Shown here: positions 1-7,133 of the stretch, in pieces
Numbering within the stretch: the first letter of the stretch is position 1
Layout: each line of letters begins with the position of its first letter
Assembly: GCA_947175845.1 (NCBI GenBank)
Contig: CAMWOK010000101.1
Location: 1-8,882, forward strand
DNA length: 8,882 nucleotides
From: an uncultured Lachnospiraceae bacterium
GTDB taxonomy: Bacteria; Bacillota; Clostridia; Lachnospirales; Lachnospiraceae
Direction: 5' to 3'
Notes under the pieces: model-generated
The model's input: only the letters and a program-made list of their open reading frames with translations
Told to the model about the DNA's origin: nothing
Database searches by the model: none
Program-made: the position numbers and the translations under genes

Positions 1-31
1 GCGGCTGTGTGCATAACTTTATACTGAGCGG

Positions 32-406
32 TCAGTCTTTTCGACCGCCAGTATACAATATGGACTGCAGCAAACCGGAAAGGCCGCTCAGATTGCTTGT
101 ACCAATCCTGTGGCGCCTGTAAATGATGATCTCCTGCAGCGCATAGTCACATATCCTGTCCTCACAGCTGTTGTAGTACAGAATTGTCTGTTCCATGCAC
201 CGGCTCATCCTGTCTAATGTCCTGCGCGACTCCTCCAGGCGGTCCTTCTGCCGTCGAAGTCCCATCAGCACTCCATCCATGCCGGACAACCCGTTTAGCT
301 GCTGCATAGCCTGTTCCAACTCTCCGATCGCACTGTCAAGACTGCGCAGCTGCTGCAGCAGATTCTGCTGTACATATATGGCCTGATCGATCCTTATCTT
401 TAACAT
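32..406 (-). CDS. Small helical-hairpin protein, WXG100/LXG-partner-like candidate T7SS substrate
   Basis: The 124-aa protein starts at ATG 406 by ribosome-site position. Residues about 3-38 form one long amphipathic helix (IRIDQAIYVQQNLLQQL, then SLDSAIGELEQAMQQL). A Gly-rich turn NGLSGMDG follows at 38-45, and a second long charged helix runs from about 46 to 95 (LRRQKDRLEESRRTLDRM, then LYYNSCEDRICDYALQE). A Gly/Ser-rich tail completes it. This helix-turn-helix layout is that of ESAT-6/WXG100 proteins and of small partners of LXG effectors. The turn has Leu40-Ser41-Gly42 where WXG100 proteins have Trp-x-Gly. Tyr78-x-x-x-Glu82 lies late in helix 2 and matches the YxxxD/E signal known from mycobacterial T7SS substrates. 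Cysteines at 70, 81 and 86 are clustered. There is no Sec signal or TM helix. Family membership is not proven; it could instead be a cytosolic coiled-coil accessory protein. Confidence 0.75.
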   Translation of the reverse strand: MLKIRIDQAIYVQQNLLQQLRSLDSAIGELEQAMQQLNGLSGMDGVLMGLRRQKDRLEESRRTLDRMSRCMEQTILYYNSCEDRICDYALQEIIIYRRHRIGTSNLSGLSGLLQSILYTGGRKD

Positions 407-420
407 ATACCTTACCCTTT
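407..420 (-). promoter_or_regulatory. Ribosome binding site fixing the start of the 124-aa gene
   Basis: On the minus strand AAAGGG (420-415) sits 8 nt before ATG 406. It favours this ATG over an in-frame TTG at 457, which lies upstream of the candidate -10 element and has no clear Shine-Dalgarno sequence. Confidence 0.6.
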
Positions 421-436
421 CGTCTGCTGTAATGCT

Positions 437-466
437 ATTGTACCATGTGCCGCACAATAGTTTTCA
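437..466 (-). promoter_or_regulatory. Candidate extended -10 promoter for the 124-aa gene
   Basis: In the 113-bp gap after the yukD-like gene, the minus strand reads TG-G-TACAAT (445-437), a good extended -10 element. The best -35 at 18-bp spacing is TGAAAA (466-461), matching only 3 of 6 consensus bases, which is tolerable for an extended -10 promoter. A start near position 430 would leave a leader of about 24 nt that includes the AAAGGG ribosome site of the downstream gene. This is motif reading only, without transcript evidence. Confidence 0.35.
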
Positions 467-519
467 TTTTCCGACAGACTGCCCGTTTGACGGGATGAAT
501 AACCATTACTGTCAACGTT

Positions 520-768
520 CTACAACAGCATCAGTCTTGCGCCGGTCTTTACCCCGTACTCCGTCAGTGTCGTATTTCTTGGAATGATCTCCCTGTTATC
601 CATGGAGCACAGAAGAAGCTTTTCCATCGCTCCGTCGAGCTTACAGTGTTCCCGGCGGCAGACCATCTCTCCAATCTCTTCTATCAGCAGCCCGATTCTG
701 ACTTCCTCGTCCAGCTGGAAATCATAGGTGCAGTTCACTGAGGGCACATATACATCCACTAATACCAT
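520..768 (-). CDS. EsaB/YukD-family ubiquitin-like T7SS protein
   Basis: This 82-aa protein has the ubiquitin-like beta-grasp pattern of EsaB/YukD: strand 1 (VLVDVYVPSVN), strand 2 (TYDFQLDEEV), the helix (IGLLIEEIGEMVCRRE), strand LLLCSMDNREIIP, then TLTEYGVKTGARLMLL as the closing helix turn and strand. EsaB/YukD proteins are small cytosolic factors of T7SSb and are needed for, or modulate, secretion. They are not known to conjugate like ubiquitin, and no C-terminal Gly-Gly is present here. The ATG at 768 lies inside the preceding gene (10-bp overlap) and has AAGGG about 7 nt upstream, so it is probably translationally coupled. The symbol is left blank because esaB and yukD are species-specific names for the same family. 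Confidence 0.9.
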   Translation of the reverse strand: MVLVDVYVPSVNCTYDFQLDEEVRIGLLIEEIGEMVCRREHCKLDGAMEKLLLCSMDNREIIPRNTTLTEYGVKTGARLMLL

Positions 769-1442
769 ACTTTTTCCCTTCTTTCCAAACTATCACTGTC
801 CACAAGATAGGTGTCTAGCCCACAGCGAAACTGAACAGACTGTCTTATCTTCTGCTGTGTGCAAATATCATATTCCTGCAGCAGCTTTTTCACTGTGGCG
901 CGCTGCAGAATCGTGTCTTTGTCCTCCTGCCAGCAGCTTTGGGCCTCCTCAAAGACAGCGGCCGGAACAGTCTCCTGCTCTGCCATATCCTGACCGCCCA
1001 AAAATCCGTTTTCTCTGAAAAGCTCCGACAGCGCGGCCCCGGTGATTATTTTCATGCGAAACGCCCCCTCCTGCTGCGCGGCATCATATTTTCCCGCCGC
1101 TTCCAGCATCACGGCGCCACGCCGCCACGCATCATGCTCCGCATAAAAATAGTTCTCCGGAACCAGCGCATCGGAGTCTGAGAGTACCCAAAAGCGCTCC
1201 GCCGTCTGAATCCGCTCTATGCAGCTGTCCAGTCCCCCCTCAATCTGCAGCGTGTCCGAGTCATCCGCCTTGCGGATCATTCCTTTCTTCTGCATCGCGA
1301 AAAGAGAATGATACAATTCCTCTCTTGTCATGGATTGCGCACTGCTCACACAGATACCGTACAGTGTCTGTCCCCCCTTTAATGCCAGCAGGATACACAG
1401 CTCTGTCTCCAGTATATAGTACTCTTTCATCACATCTTTCAT
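759..1442 (-). CDS. Unrecognised T7SS-locus protein, 227 aa, possible winged-helix N-terminus
   Basis: I do not recognise this family with confidence. The start ATG 1442 overlaps the LytTR gene stop (ATGA) and has AAAGGA 9 nt upstream; a second ATG at 1430 is less likely. Residues about 10-58 read like a small winged helix: ETELCILLALKGG, then MTREELYHSLFAMQKKGMI, then a polar turn and the strand TLQIEGG. Residues 60-135 alternate strands and helices (RFWVLSDSD, NYFYAEHDAWRRGAVMLEAA, AFRMKII). Residues 150-227 are mostly helical and charged, with AVFEEAQSCW and ATVKKLLQEYDI. There is no signal peptide or TM helix, so it should be cytosolic. Its place between the regulator and EsaB/YukD, with coupled translation on both sides, suggests a dedicated locus role. 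A substrate chaperone or adaptor comparable to EspG or EsaE is one idea and a DNA- or protein-binding accessory is another; neither is shown. Confidence 0.8.
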   Translation of the reverse strand: MKDVMKEYYILETELCILLALKGGQTLYGICVSSAQSMTREELYHSLFAMQKKGMIRKADDSDTLQIEGGLDSCIERIQTAERFWVLSDSDALVPENYFYAEHDAWRRGAVMLEAAGKYDAAQQEGAFRMKIITGAALSELFRENGFLGGQDMAEQETVPAAVFEEAQSCWQEDKDTILQRATVKKLLQEYDICTQQKIRQSVQFRCGLDTYLVDSDSLERREKVWY

Positions 1443-2155
1443 CTGCCCAGTTCCTTTAACAATGGTTTATAGCTGCGTGAAAGCGGCACGCTCAGATTGT
1501 CCATCAGATACACTGTACTCTGCGAGAGCGCCACCTTTCGAATCTTATACCTGTTCACAATAAATCCTCTGTGGCACCGCACAAACTGTTCTGGAAGCTC
1601 CTCCGCAAGCTTATCAATGGTGTGATAAAAACCGTATTCTTCCTTTCCCGTGCACACAAAAATACGCTTTTCCCTCGCCTCAAAGAAATAAATCTGTTCA
1701 TAGGGGATATGCAGGTTCCCCTCCTTGGATTCAATCACATACACGCTTTTGTCATCCTGGGATCGGCCGCGCTCAAGATATGCCTGGAAAAACTCTTCCA
1801 GCACGTCCCTTGCCTGCTGATTTGTCCATGGACGCAGCAACAGGGAGCTTGCCATAATCCCCGGCTTCATGTACGCCGTGGGGGAGGTTGCGAGATCTGC
1901 AATCACCATCAGCTGCATTTCCCTGTAACACCTGCGGATTTCGACAAGCCGGTCTATCGCATCCCTGGGCGTCACATCATACAGGAGCAGATCCATCAGC
2001 GGCCTGTCTGCAAGCACACTCAACAGCGCGTCCCTGGTGTCCGCCTGACAGATCTTCCAGTAGTCGCCGGACAGCACAGCTGCCAGATCCCTGGAAAGTG
2101 CTCGCAGCGTTTCCAGTTCCTTCTTATCCTTGTCGTATAATAGCAATGAAACCAT
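1439..2155 (-). CDS. LytTR-family response-regulator-like transcription factor
   Basis: This 238-aa protein has two parts. Residues about 1-125 look like a CheY-type receiver: acidic D8/D10 after the first strand, D60 at the end of the LLLYD strand (phosphoacceptor position), and an LLLRPW segment where receivers normally have Lys-Pro. The Lys is replaced by Arg108, so phosphorylation may be weak or absent. Residues about 137-236 are a LytTR DNA-binding domain with IYFFEAREKRIFV, a YHTIDKLAEELPEQFVR stretch, CHRGFIVN, IRKV, and SVPLSRSYKPLLKEL. Such proteins bind paired short direct repeats and typically control secretion, competence or virulence genes. It follows essC by 4 bp, with AAAGGA 7 nt upstream of ATG 2155, and overlaps the next gene by ATGA. 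No histidine kinase is visible. It probably regulates this locus (inference). LytTR call is firm; receiver activity is uncertain. Confidence 0.93.
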   Translation of the reverse strand: MVSLLLYDKDKKELETLRALSRDLAAVLSGDYWKICQADTRDALLSVLADRPLMDLLLYDVTPRDAIDRLVEIRRCYREMQLMVIADLATSPTAYMKPGIMASSLLLRPWTNQQARDVLEEFFQAYLERGRSQDDKSVYVIESKEGNLHIPYEQIYFFEAREKRIFVCTGKEEYGFYHTIDKLAEELPEQFVRCHRGFIVNRYKIRKVALSQSTVYLMDNLSVPLSRSYKPLLKELGR

Positions 2156-2159
2156 CTGT

Positions 2160-5100
2160 CTATCCTTTCACCAGCGGGATAACTACTCTGTGCACGGTCT
2201 CCTCCTCCTGGCTCGGGAGAAGTCCGATTCCGGTTTTCAGCGCTTTTGTCTGCTCATTGTACGGCACATAGTCGAACGTAAAGATCCGCTGCCCTGACAC
2301 ATTGCCGCCAAAATGGATTCCGGTCCTGTAGCGCACAAAGAGATCGTACATTCTGGTTCCTCCAAGCTTGAGAACGTCATCTGGCTGCAGTGCCGCAAAC
2401 CAGTACACGTTGTGGAGACTTCCCTTGTCCAGAAGATTCTCAATAAACGGTCCTGCATTTCCAAACGTCTCAGGATTCTTGACATTCTGTATAAAATCTC
2501 CCAGATCCGGAAGAATCAGATACCAGGCAGGAAACCTGCGCATGTCGACATACAATTCCTCGTCAGACAGACCCGCCTGGATATTTGCTTTCTTTTTCTG
2601 ATTGCGCGCTATAAAATCCGGCATCAGTTTCTGGAAAAACGCAAACAGCTCCGCCTTTGTCCTGATGTACACAATCCCCTCTTTTTCCTCCAGATTGAGC
2701 AGCTCTCCCTTAAAGTCAAAGATTACTGTCTCGCCGCCCTTGGCAAGTGCACTGTTGACGACTGCCCTGAGCAGGTTGGTTTTACCGCTGCGCGCCTTGC
2801 CCGTGACCAGATAGCAGTACGTCCTGCTCAGGTCTATGCCATATACCGCCGCATTTTCCGAGTTGTAACCAATCGGCAGATGCCTGTCATCCTTCACGAG
2901 TTTATCCATATCCTCAAGCTGTGCAAATTCTGACCAGACCGGTTTCTTTGGTATCTCCGGTATCGGGCGGGCGCGTCTGCCTGTCCAGACGTTTCGCATC
3001 TGGTTTCCGAGCGCTTCAATCTCCTCAAGCCGCCTGAAATCATCCGCCGCTTCAAATGCAAGTGCTGTCTGAAATTCCAGAATCTCCTCGCCCACCTTTG
3101 CAAGTCCTCTTCCCTTGATGTTGACTTCCGGCAGCGTCTCAATGCGCAGTGTGTGCATCGCGTCTGCATACTGGAACCGGTCGTTCATCTCGAGACAGAT
3201 GACTGTGCGCAGGTTTTCGCCCAGTCTGGACGGAATCTCCATGGCACTGAACCCGCCGCCTGATATAACCAGGAAAATTCCATAGCTGACACCGTCCTTG
3301 GAAAGCTGTAACAGGGTGTCATCATAGATATTGTTTGTCTTGGTCCGGAAGTTCGCATAGTTGTCGATCACAACCATGACTGCAGGCAGCACAATGCCGT
3401 TCACACGCACATACTGGCTGTAATTGCCGCCCTTGAACAGTTGTTTGCGCTCCTCCAAAATGCCGCCCAGCATATGAAAGAATTTGGCAAGTCTGTCATC
3501 CTGGCCTTCGTAGATGACTCCGCCTACATGCGGCATGGTCTCAAAGGCCGACATCATCTTTGCGCTGTAGTCAATCGCATAGATGTTGATATCCGCAGGT
3601 GTATATTTTGTCACAAAAGCGTACAGCATTGTCTGTAAAAACGTACTTTTTCCGCTGACAATCGTGCCGATCACTCCGTGATGTCCATTCTTTGAAAGAC
3701 TGACTGTGAGTGTGTCCTGTGACTGGTTTACCGGGTCATCATACAGTCCCAGCTGTACTTCCAGATTCCACTCCGCAGACTCGGGCGTTCTCCATCCATC
3801 AGTGCCGAAGTACTCCTCATATCCCGGAAGCTCCGACAGATATATCGTGGATGGCAGAACCGGAAGCCAGAGCTGTTGTTCGTATGTATAACCGTTTGTC
3901 CTGGCCATGACGCCCAGGTATTCCACGATTGCATCCAGCTGTGTCTTTTCCTTCTTTTCCGGCAGTTTCAGATGATGGGTCTGCGCATACAAAAGGATGC
4001 GCTCTGTCCGCTCGTCCGCACCTGCCGCCTGGCTGTCCGAATCTGTCTGCACATATGCTGTCAGGAAATCCCGGATGCGCAGCGCATTATATTCACTGTA
4101 CGGATAATCCACCTTGCGTTTTTCCAGCGCGTCAAAGACCTCCTGAATATAATTCTCAAGCTGTGTATTGTCCTGGGGGATCTCAGACTGCAGCGCGCGG
4201 ACAACTTCGACAAGGCAGCCGATCCACTGCTTTCTGGCAGCCTCTTTCTGCTTGAGTTTTGTTCTGCTGCCAATGACTGCCGCCTTGCCATTGTCCGATA
4301 CCATGTGTGCGATATCCGCCTTGAGGCTGCCGCTGTTCTCATCATAGACAGCACCGCTCCACCCGGACTGGAAGAGCTCAAACAGCTCGTCATTTCCCAC
4401 CTGCATATAGCAGCGGCCGGCCTGCGTGATGTAGGCTGCATCCGGTCTGTGAAGCATATCCGTGCTGTCCTGTCTGTCCTGCACGCGCAGGCACAGGCGG
4501 AATCTTGAGTTGCTCCAGATATTGTCATCCACGGTGCCGCTCGGTTTCTGCGTAGCCAGTATCAGATGCACGCCCAGGCTTCGTCCCACCTGCGCAACAC
4601 TGATCAGCTCGCGCATAAAATCAGGCTCTTCCCGCTTCAGCTCCGCAAACTCATCTATCACGATAAACAGATGCGGAACCGGTATTGACGCCTCGTTATT
4701 CTTGTACAACCTGGTATACAGGTTAATGTTATTGACGCCATGCTCATTGAAAATCCGCTGTCTGCGCATATTCTCACTCTTGATAGACACCATGGCACGC
4801 TTGACCTGGTTGCCCGACAGATTGGAAATCTGTCCGATCATGTGAGGCAGTCCGTCAAAGAGATTTGCCATTCCGCCGCCCTTGTAGTCAATCAGGAAAA
4901 ATCCCACATCATCCGGGCTGTACTGTATTGCCAGCGACAGAATGTAGGTCTGAAGCGTCTCACTCTTGCCAGAACCTGTCGTGCCGGCCACCAGGCCATG
5001 CGGGCCGTGATATTTCTCGTGCACATCGAGATACATCGGTGCACCGCCTGCCTTCTGCCCCACAAGCGCGCGCATGCTCTCGTAGGTCCGGTTCTTTTTC

Positions 5101-7133
5101 CAGTTGTCAAGCACGTGCAGTTCATCCATGCCGCGGATGCCAAACATATCAAAAAATGTCAGGGAATTTGGAATATCGCCGCCGGTCTCAATCTCGCTCA
5201 CCTCAATATCCGCCAGCGTTCTTGCGAGCCGTTCGAGCTGTATGTTATGCACAAAGTCAAAGTCAATGGCTACCCGGTCCTCCACATCATCAGCAATTCC
5301 GTACATCCCTTTAAAATGGGCATCATTCTGAATAATGTAGTCACAGGCATTTGGCAGGTTGTCATACGAGTCTGTCAGTATGATCGTGGTAATGCCATAG
5401 TTCTCCGCAGAGTGAAAGATATACTTCGTGATCAGCTCCCCTTCCAGAAAGTCAGAATCTGACACAAAGAGTACATACTGCGGCTTGTACACGATATTTT
5501 TCGCCGCGCGGCTCCCCCGCTCCTCCATGCGCATGCGCAGAACTCTGGCAAGTTCATAGAATACATCCCCCGCCTCTGTCCTGCTGCCGGCGACATACCT
5601 TGTCTTTTTGTCCTCGGACCACACATGCGGGAGCCATTTCAGGTACTCCCAGTCCTCCGTCCCGTCCGCAAGCCCGTCATAGACAAACGCCATCTTCACA
5701 TCCGTATAGCAGTTTGACACTGCGATCTGCGCCACCAGATTATGCATGACATCTATGGCGCCCCGCTTGCCTTCCCCGCCAACGACACCAATGAGCCTGT
5801 GCTCAGTCAAGTCCACACAGAGTGGCACTTGATGCAGATACTTATAACTTTTCTGAATCATGGCCGGCTTTTGCGCCAAATCGTCTGGCAGCAGGGTAAA
5901 CCGCTCCCTGGGAATATTGACTGTCACCTGAAACGGCATGTCCCCAATACCGATTCTGTGGCTCAGAAAATCCCTGTGATCCTTGTTTCTGTTCCACAAA
6001 AGCTGACTGTTCTCATCATACGCACTGCACTCCTCCGCCGATATGTAGAGCTTGCGCAGGGATGCGCTGTTTTTCTCATACTTTTCCTTCACAGAATTTG
6101 CCGTCTCCACCAGATACTGATGGTATGCGTCAAACCGGTGCAGCTCTTCGTGCTCATTTTTGCGCTTTTCATAGCGCAGATTTACCAGTGTCCATATGAT
6201 TCCAATCGTCGCGGATGTGACAGCCGTAATTATGCCTGTATACATAAAAATGCCACTTCTACCGCTTGATCGGGCACCGACTATCGACAGAATACAGCCA
6301 AACAGCATCGGAAGTACCATCGTCAGGGACGGTCCGACAATCATCGCAAGCGGCTTTTTATTCTGTATTCTGGGCTGAGGCGGCGCCTCGATCTCTATCT
6401 CCTCATCCGCCAGTTTGTAAATCTGCCGCGGGGAACGGTGATAGAGCACTTTGCGCTCCGGCATGATGTCAGCGCTTTCCTGCTGGCCAGACGGCTCCAC
6501 ATACTCACACATCCGGCCCTCGTTGATCCGCACGTTCTCATCGCCTGCATTGACGGCAATCAGACCGTCCAGATACATGATGGCAAGCCCGTAAATCTCT
6601 ATGTAATCGCCAAATGCAAGCTGCCGGGGTTCCTTCATGCGCACATCATTCAGATACACGCCGTTGGTGCTGGTGTCCTCGAGAATGAACTGATTCCCGT
6701 CACGCCGTATCACTGCATGTTCCCTGGACACCAGATTCAACATATCGTACTGAATGTCGTTTGTCTCATTTTTTCCGATGGTAATCTGACTGTTCGCCCG
6801 AATATCATATTTTCGGAACACACTGAACGAGCTGCCTGTCCTGCTGACCAGAATGTTGATCTGCTCATTGCCCGGTATTCCCACAGACAGTAAATCCTGA
6901 TTTTGAAGTTCCTGATTGAAATAGCTGGTTTTCGTTATGGAGTTTTGCAGTTCATAGGAATCAGACTCCACAAAAAACCATCTACCGTCCACGATTTCCA
7001 TGGAAAGCCGGATATCAGACTGCAGATTAAATATCTCTTTCTTTAATATTATAATATGGTTCGTGTTATTCACGGACGGCAGCAGATACTTCTTGTACGC
7101 CTGTGTCGTATGTATTAATAAGATAAAGCCCAT
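2160..7133 (-). CDS. essC: Type VII secretion system ATPase EssC (FHA-FHA-TM-TM-three FtsK/SpoIIIE modules)
   Basis: EssC is the membrane-bound motor of T7SSb that recognises and exports WXG100/LXG-type substrates. Start ATG 7133 (1657 aa) is chosen because GGAAGGG lies 7 nt upstream and the protein then opens with the usual EssC FHA strand; a TTG at 7172 is in frame but has only a weak ribosome site. Layout: degenerate FHA1 (about 1-95); FHA2 (about 105-192) with G120-K121, S136-R137-E138-H139 and N157-G158; the conserved YHRSPR and EAPPQP segment (about 230-255); TM helices at about 261-287 and 295-317; a D0 region (about 390-640). D1 follows with Walker A GTTGSGKS (717-724) and Walker B FIVIDE (D827, E828). 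D2 has GTIVSGKS (1156-1163) and D1257-N1258. D3 has GKARSGKT (1445-1452) and D1543. The D1-D2 linker is much longer than in S. aureus EssC as I recall it. The LytTR gene starts 4 bp downstream. Confidence 0.97.
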   Translation of the reverse strand: MGFILLIHTTQAYKKYLLPSVNNTNHIIILKKEIFNLQSDIRLSMEIVDGRWFFVESDSYELQNSITKTSYFNQELQNQDLLSVGIPGNEQINILVSRTGSSFSVFRKYDIRANSQITIGKNETNDIQYDMLNLVSREHAVIRRDGNQFILEDTSTNGVYLNDVRMKEPRQLAFGDYIEIYGLAIMYLDGLIAVNAGDENVRINEGRMCEYVEPSGQQESADIMPERKVLYHRSPRQIYKLADEEIEIEAPPQPRIQNKKPLAMIVGPSLTMVLPMLFGCILSIVGARSSGRSGIFMYTGIITAVTSATIGIIWTLVNLRYEKRKNEHEELHRFDAYHQYLVETANSVKEKYEKNSASLRKLYISAEECSAYDENSQLLWNRNKDHRDFLSHRIGIGDMPFQVTVNIPRERFTLLPDDLAQKPAMIQKSYKYLHQVPLCVDLTEHRLIGVVGGEGKRGAIDVMHNLVAQIAVSNCYTDVKMAFVYDGLADGTEDWEYLKWLPHVWSEDKKTRYVAGSRTEAGDVFYELARVLRMRMEERGSRAAKNIVYKPQYVLFVSDSDFLEGELITKYIFHSAENYGITTIILTDSYDNLPNACDYIIQNDAHFKGMYGIADDVEDRVAIDFDFVHNIQLERLARTLADIEVSEIETGGDIPNSLTFFDMFGIRGMDELHVLDNWKKNRTYESMRALVGQKAGGAPMYLDVHEKYHGPHGLVAGTTGSGKSETLQTYILSLAIQYSPDDVGFFLIDYKGGGMANLFDGLPHMIGQISNLSGNQVKRAMVSIKSENMRRQRIFNEHGVNNINLYTRLYKNNEASIPVPHLFIVIDEFAELKREEPDFMRELISVAQVGRSLGVHLILATQKPSGTVDDNIWSNSRFRLCLRVQDRQDSTDMLHRPDAAYITQAGRCYMQVGNDELFELFQSGWSGAVYDENSGSLKADIAHMVSDNGKAAVIGSRTKLKQKEAARKQWIGCLVEVVRALQSEIPQDNTQLENYIQEVFDALEKRKVDYPYSEYNALRIRDFLTAYVQTDSDSQAAGADERTERILLYAQTHHLKLPEKKEKTQLDAIVEYLGVMARTNGYTYEQQLWLPVLPSTIYLSELPGYEEYFGTDGWRTPESAEWNLEVQLGLYDDPVNQSQDTLTVSLSKNGHHGVIGTIVSGKSTFLQTMLYAFVTKYTPADINIYAIDYSAKMMSAFETMPHVGGVIYEGQDDRLAKFFHMLGGILEERKQLFKGGNYSQYVRVNGIVLPAVMVVIDNYANFRTKTNNIYDDTLLQLSKDGVSYGIFLVISGGGFSAMEIPSRLGENLRTVICLEMNDRFQYADAMHTLRIETLPEVNIKGRGLAKVGEEILEFQTALAFEAADDFRRLEEIEALGNQMRNVWTGRRARPIPEIPKKPVWSEFAQLEDMDKLVKDDRHLPIGYNSENAAVYGIDLSRTYCYLVTGKARSGKTNLLRAVVNSALAKGGETVIFDFKGELLNLEEKEGIVYIRTKAELFAFFQKLMPDFIARNQKKKANIQAGLSDEELYVDMRRFPAWYLILPDLGDFIQNVKNPETFGNAGPFIENLLDKGSLHNVYWFAALQPDDVLKLGGTRMYDLFVRYRTGIHFGGNVSGQRIFTFDYVPYNEQTKALKTGIGLLPSQEEETVHRVVIPLVKG

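Noticed and set aside
1..31. ATG at 14-12 on the minus strand as the start of a further gene
   Set aside because: Only four codons are visible and no ribosome site precedes it.
350..361. Palindrome CTGCTGCAGCAG
   Set aside because: It falls in codons for repeated Leu and Gln in the long helix of the 124-aa protein, so coding bias explains it.
407..457. In-frame TTG at 457 as the start of the small helical gene, adding 17 residues
   Set aside because: It has no Shine-Dalgarno site, the extra residues do not look like part of the helix, and ATG 406 has AAAGGG at 8 nt.
482..494. Inverted repeat CCCGT-TTG-ACGGG after the yukD-like gene, considered as a terminator
   Set aside because: The stem is only 5 bp and there is no T-tract after it on either strand.
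510..515. Perfect TTGACA -35 box on the minus strand
   Set aside because: No acceptable -10 hexamer lies 16-18 bp downstream.
511..519. AACGTTGAC as a LytTR binding half-site
   Set aside because: It matches the remembered consensus at 8 of 9 positions, but no second repeat lies at the expected spacing of about 21-22 bp.
4740..5462. 240-codon plus-strand open frame, with similar ones at 1571-2140, 3876-4508 and 5742-6269
   Set aside because: All lie antisense to strongly supported genes (essC or the LytTR gene) and give sequences rich in Arg, His, Cys and Pro with no domain pattern.
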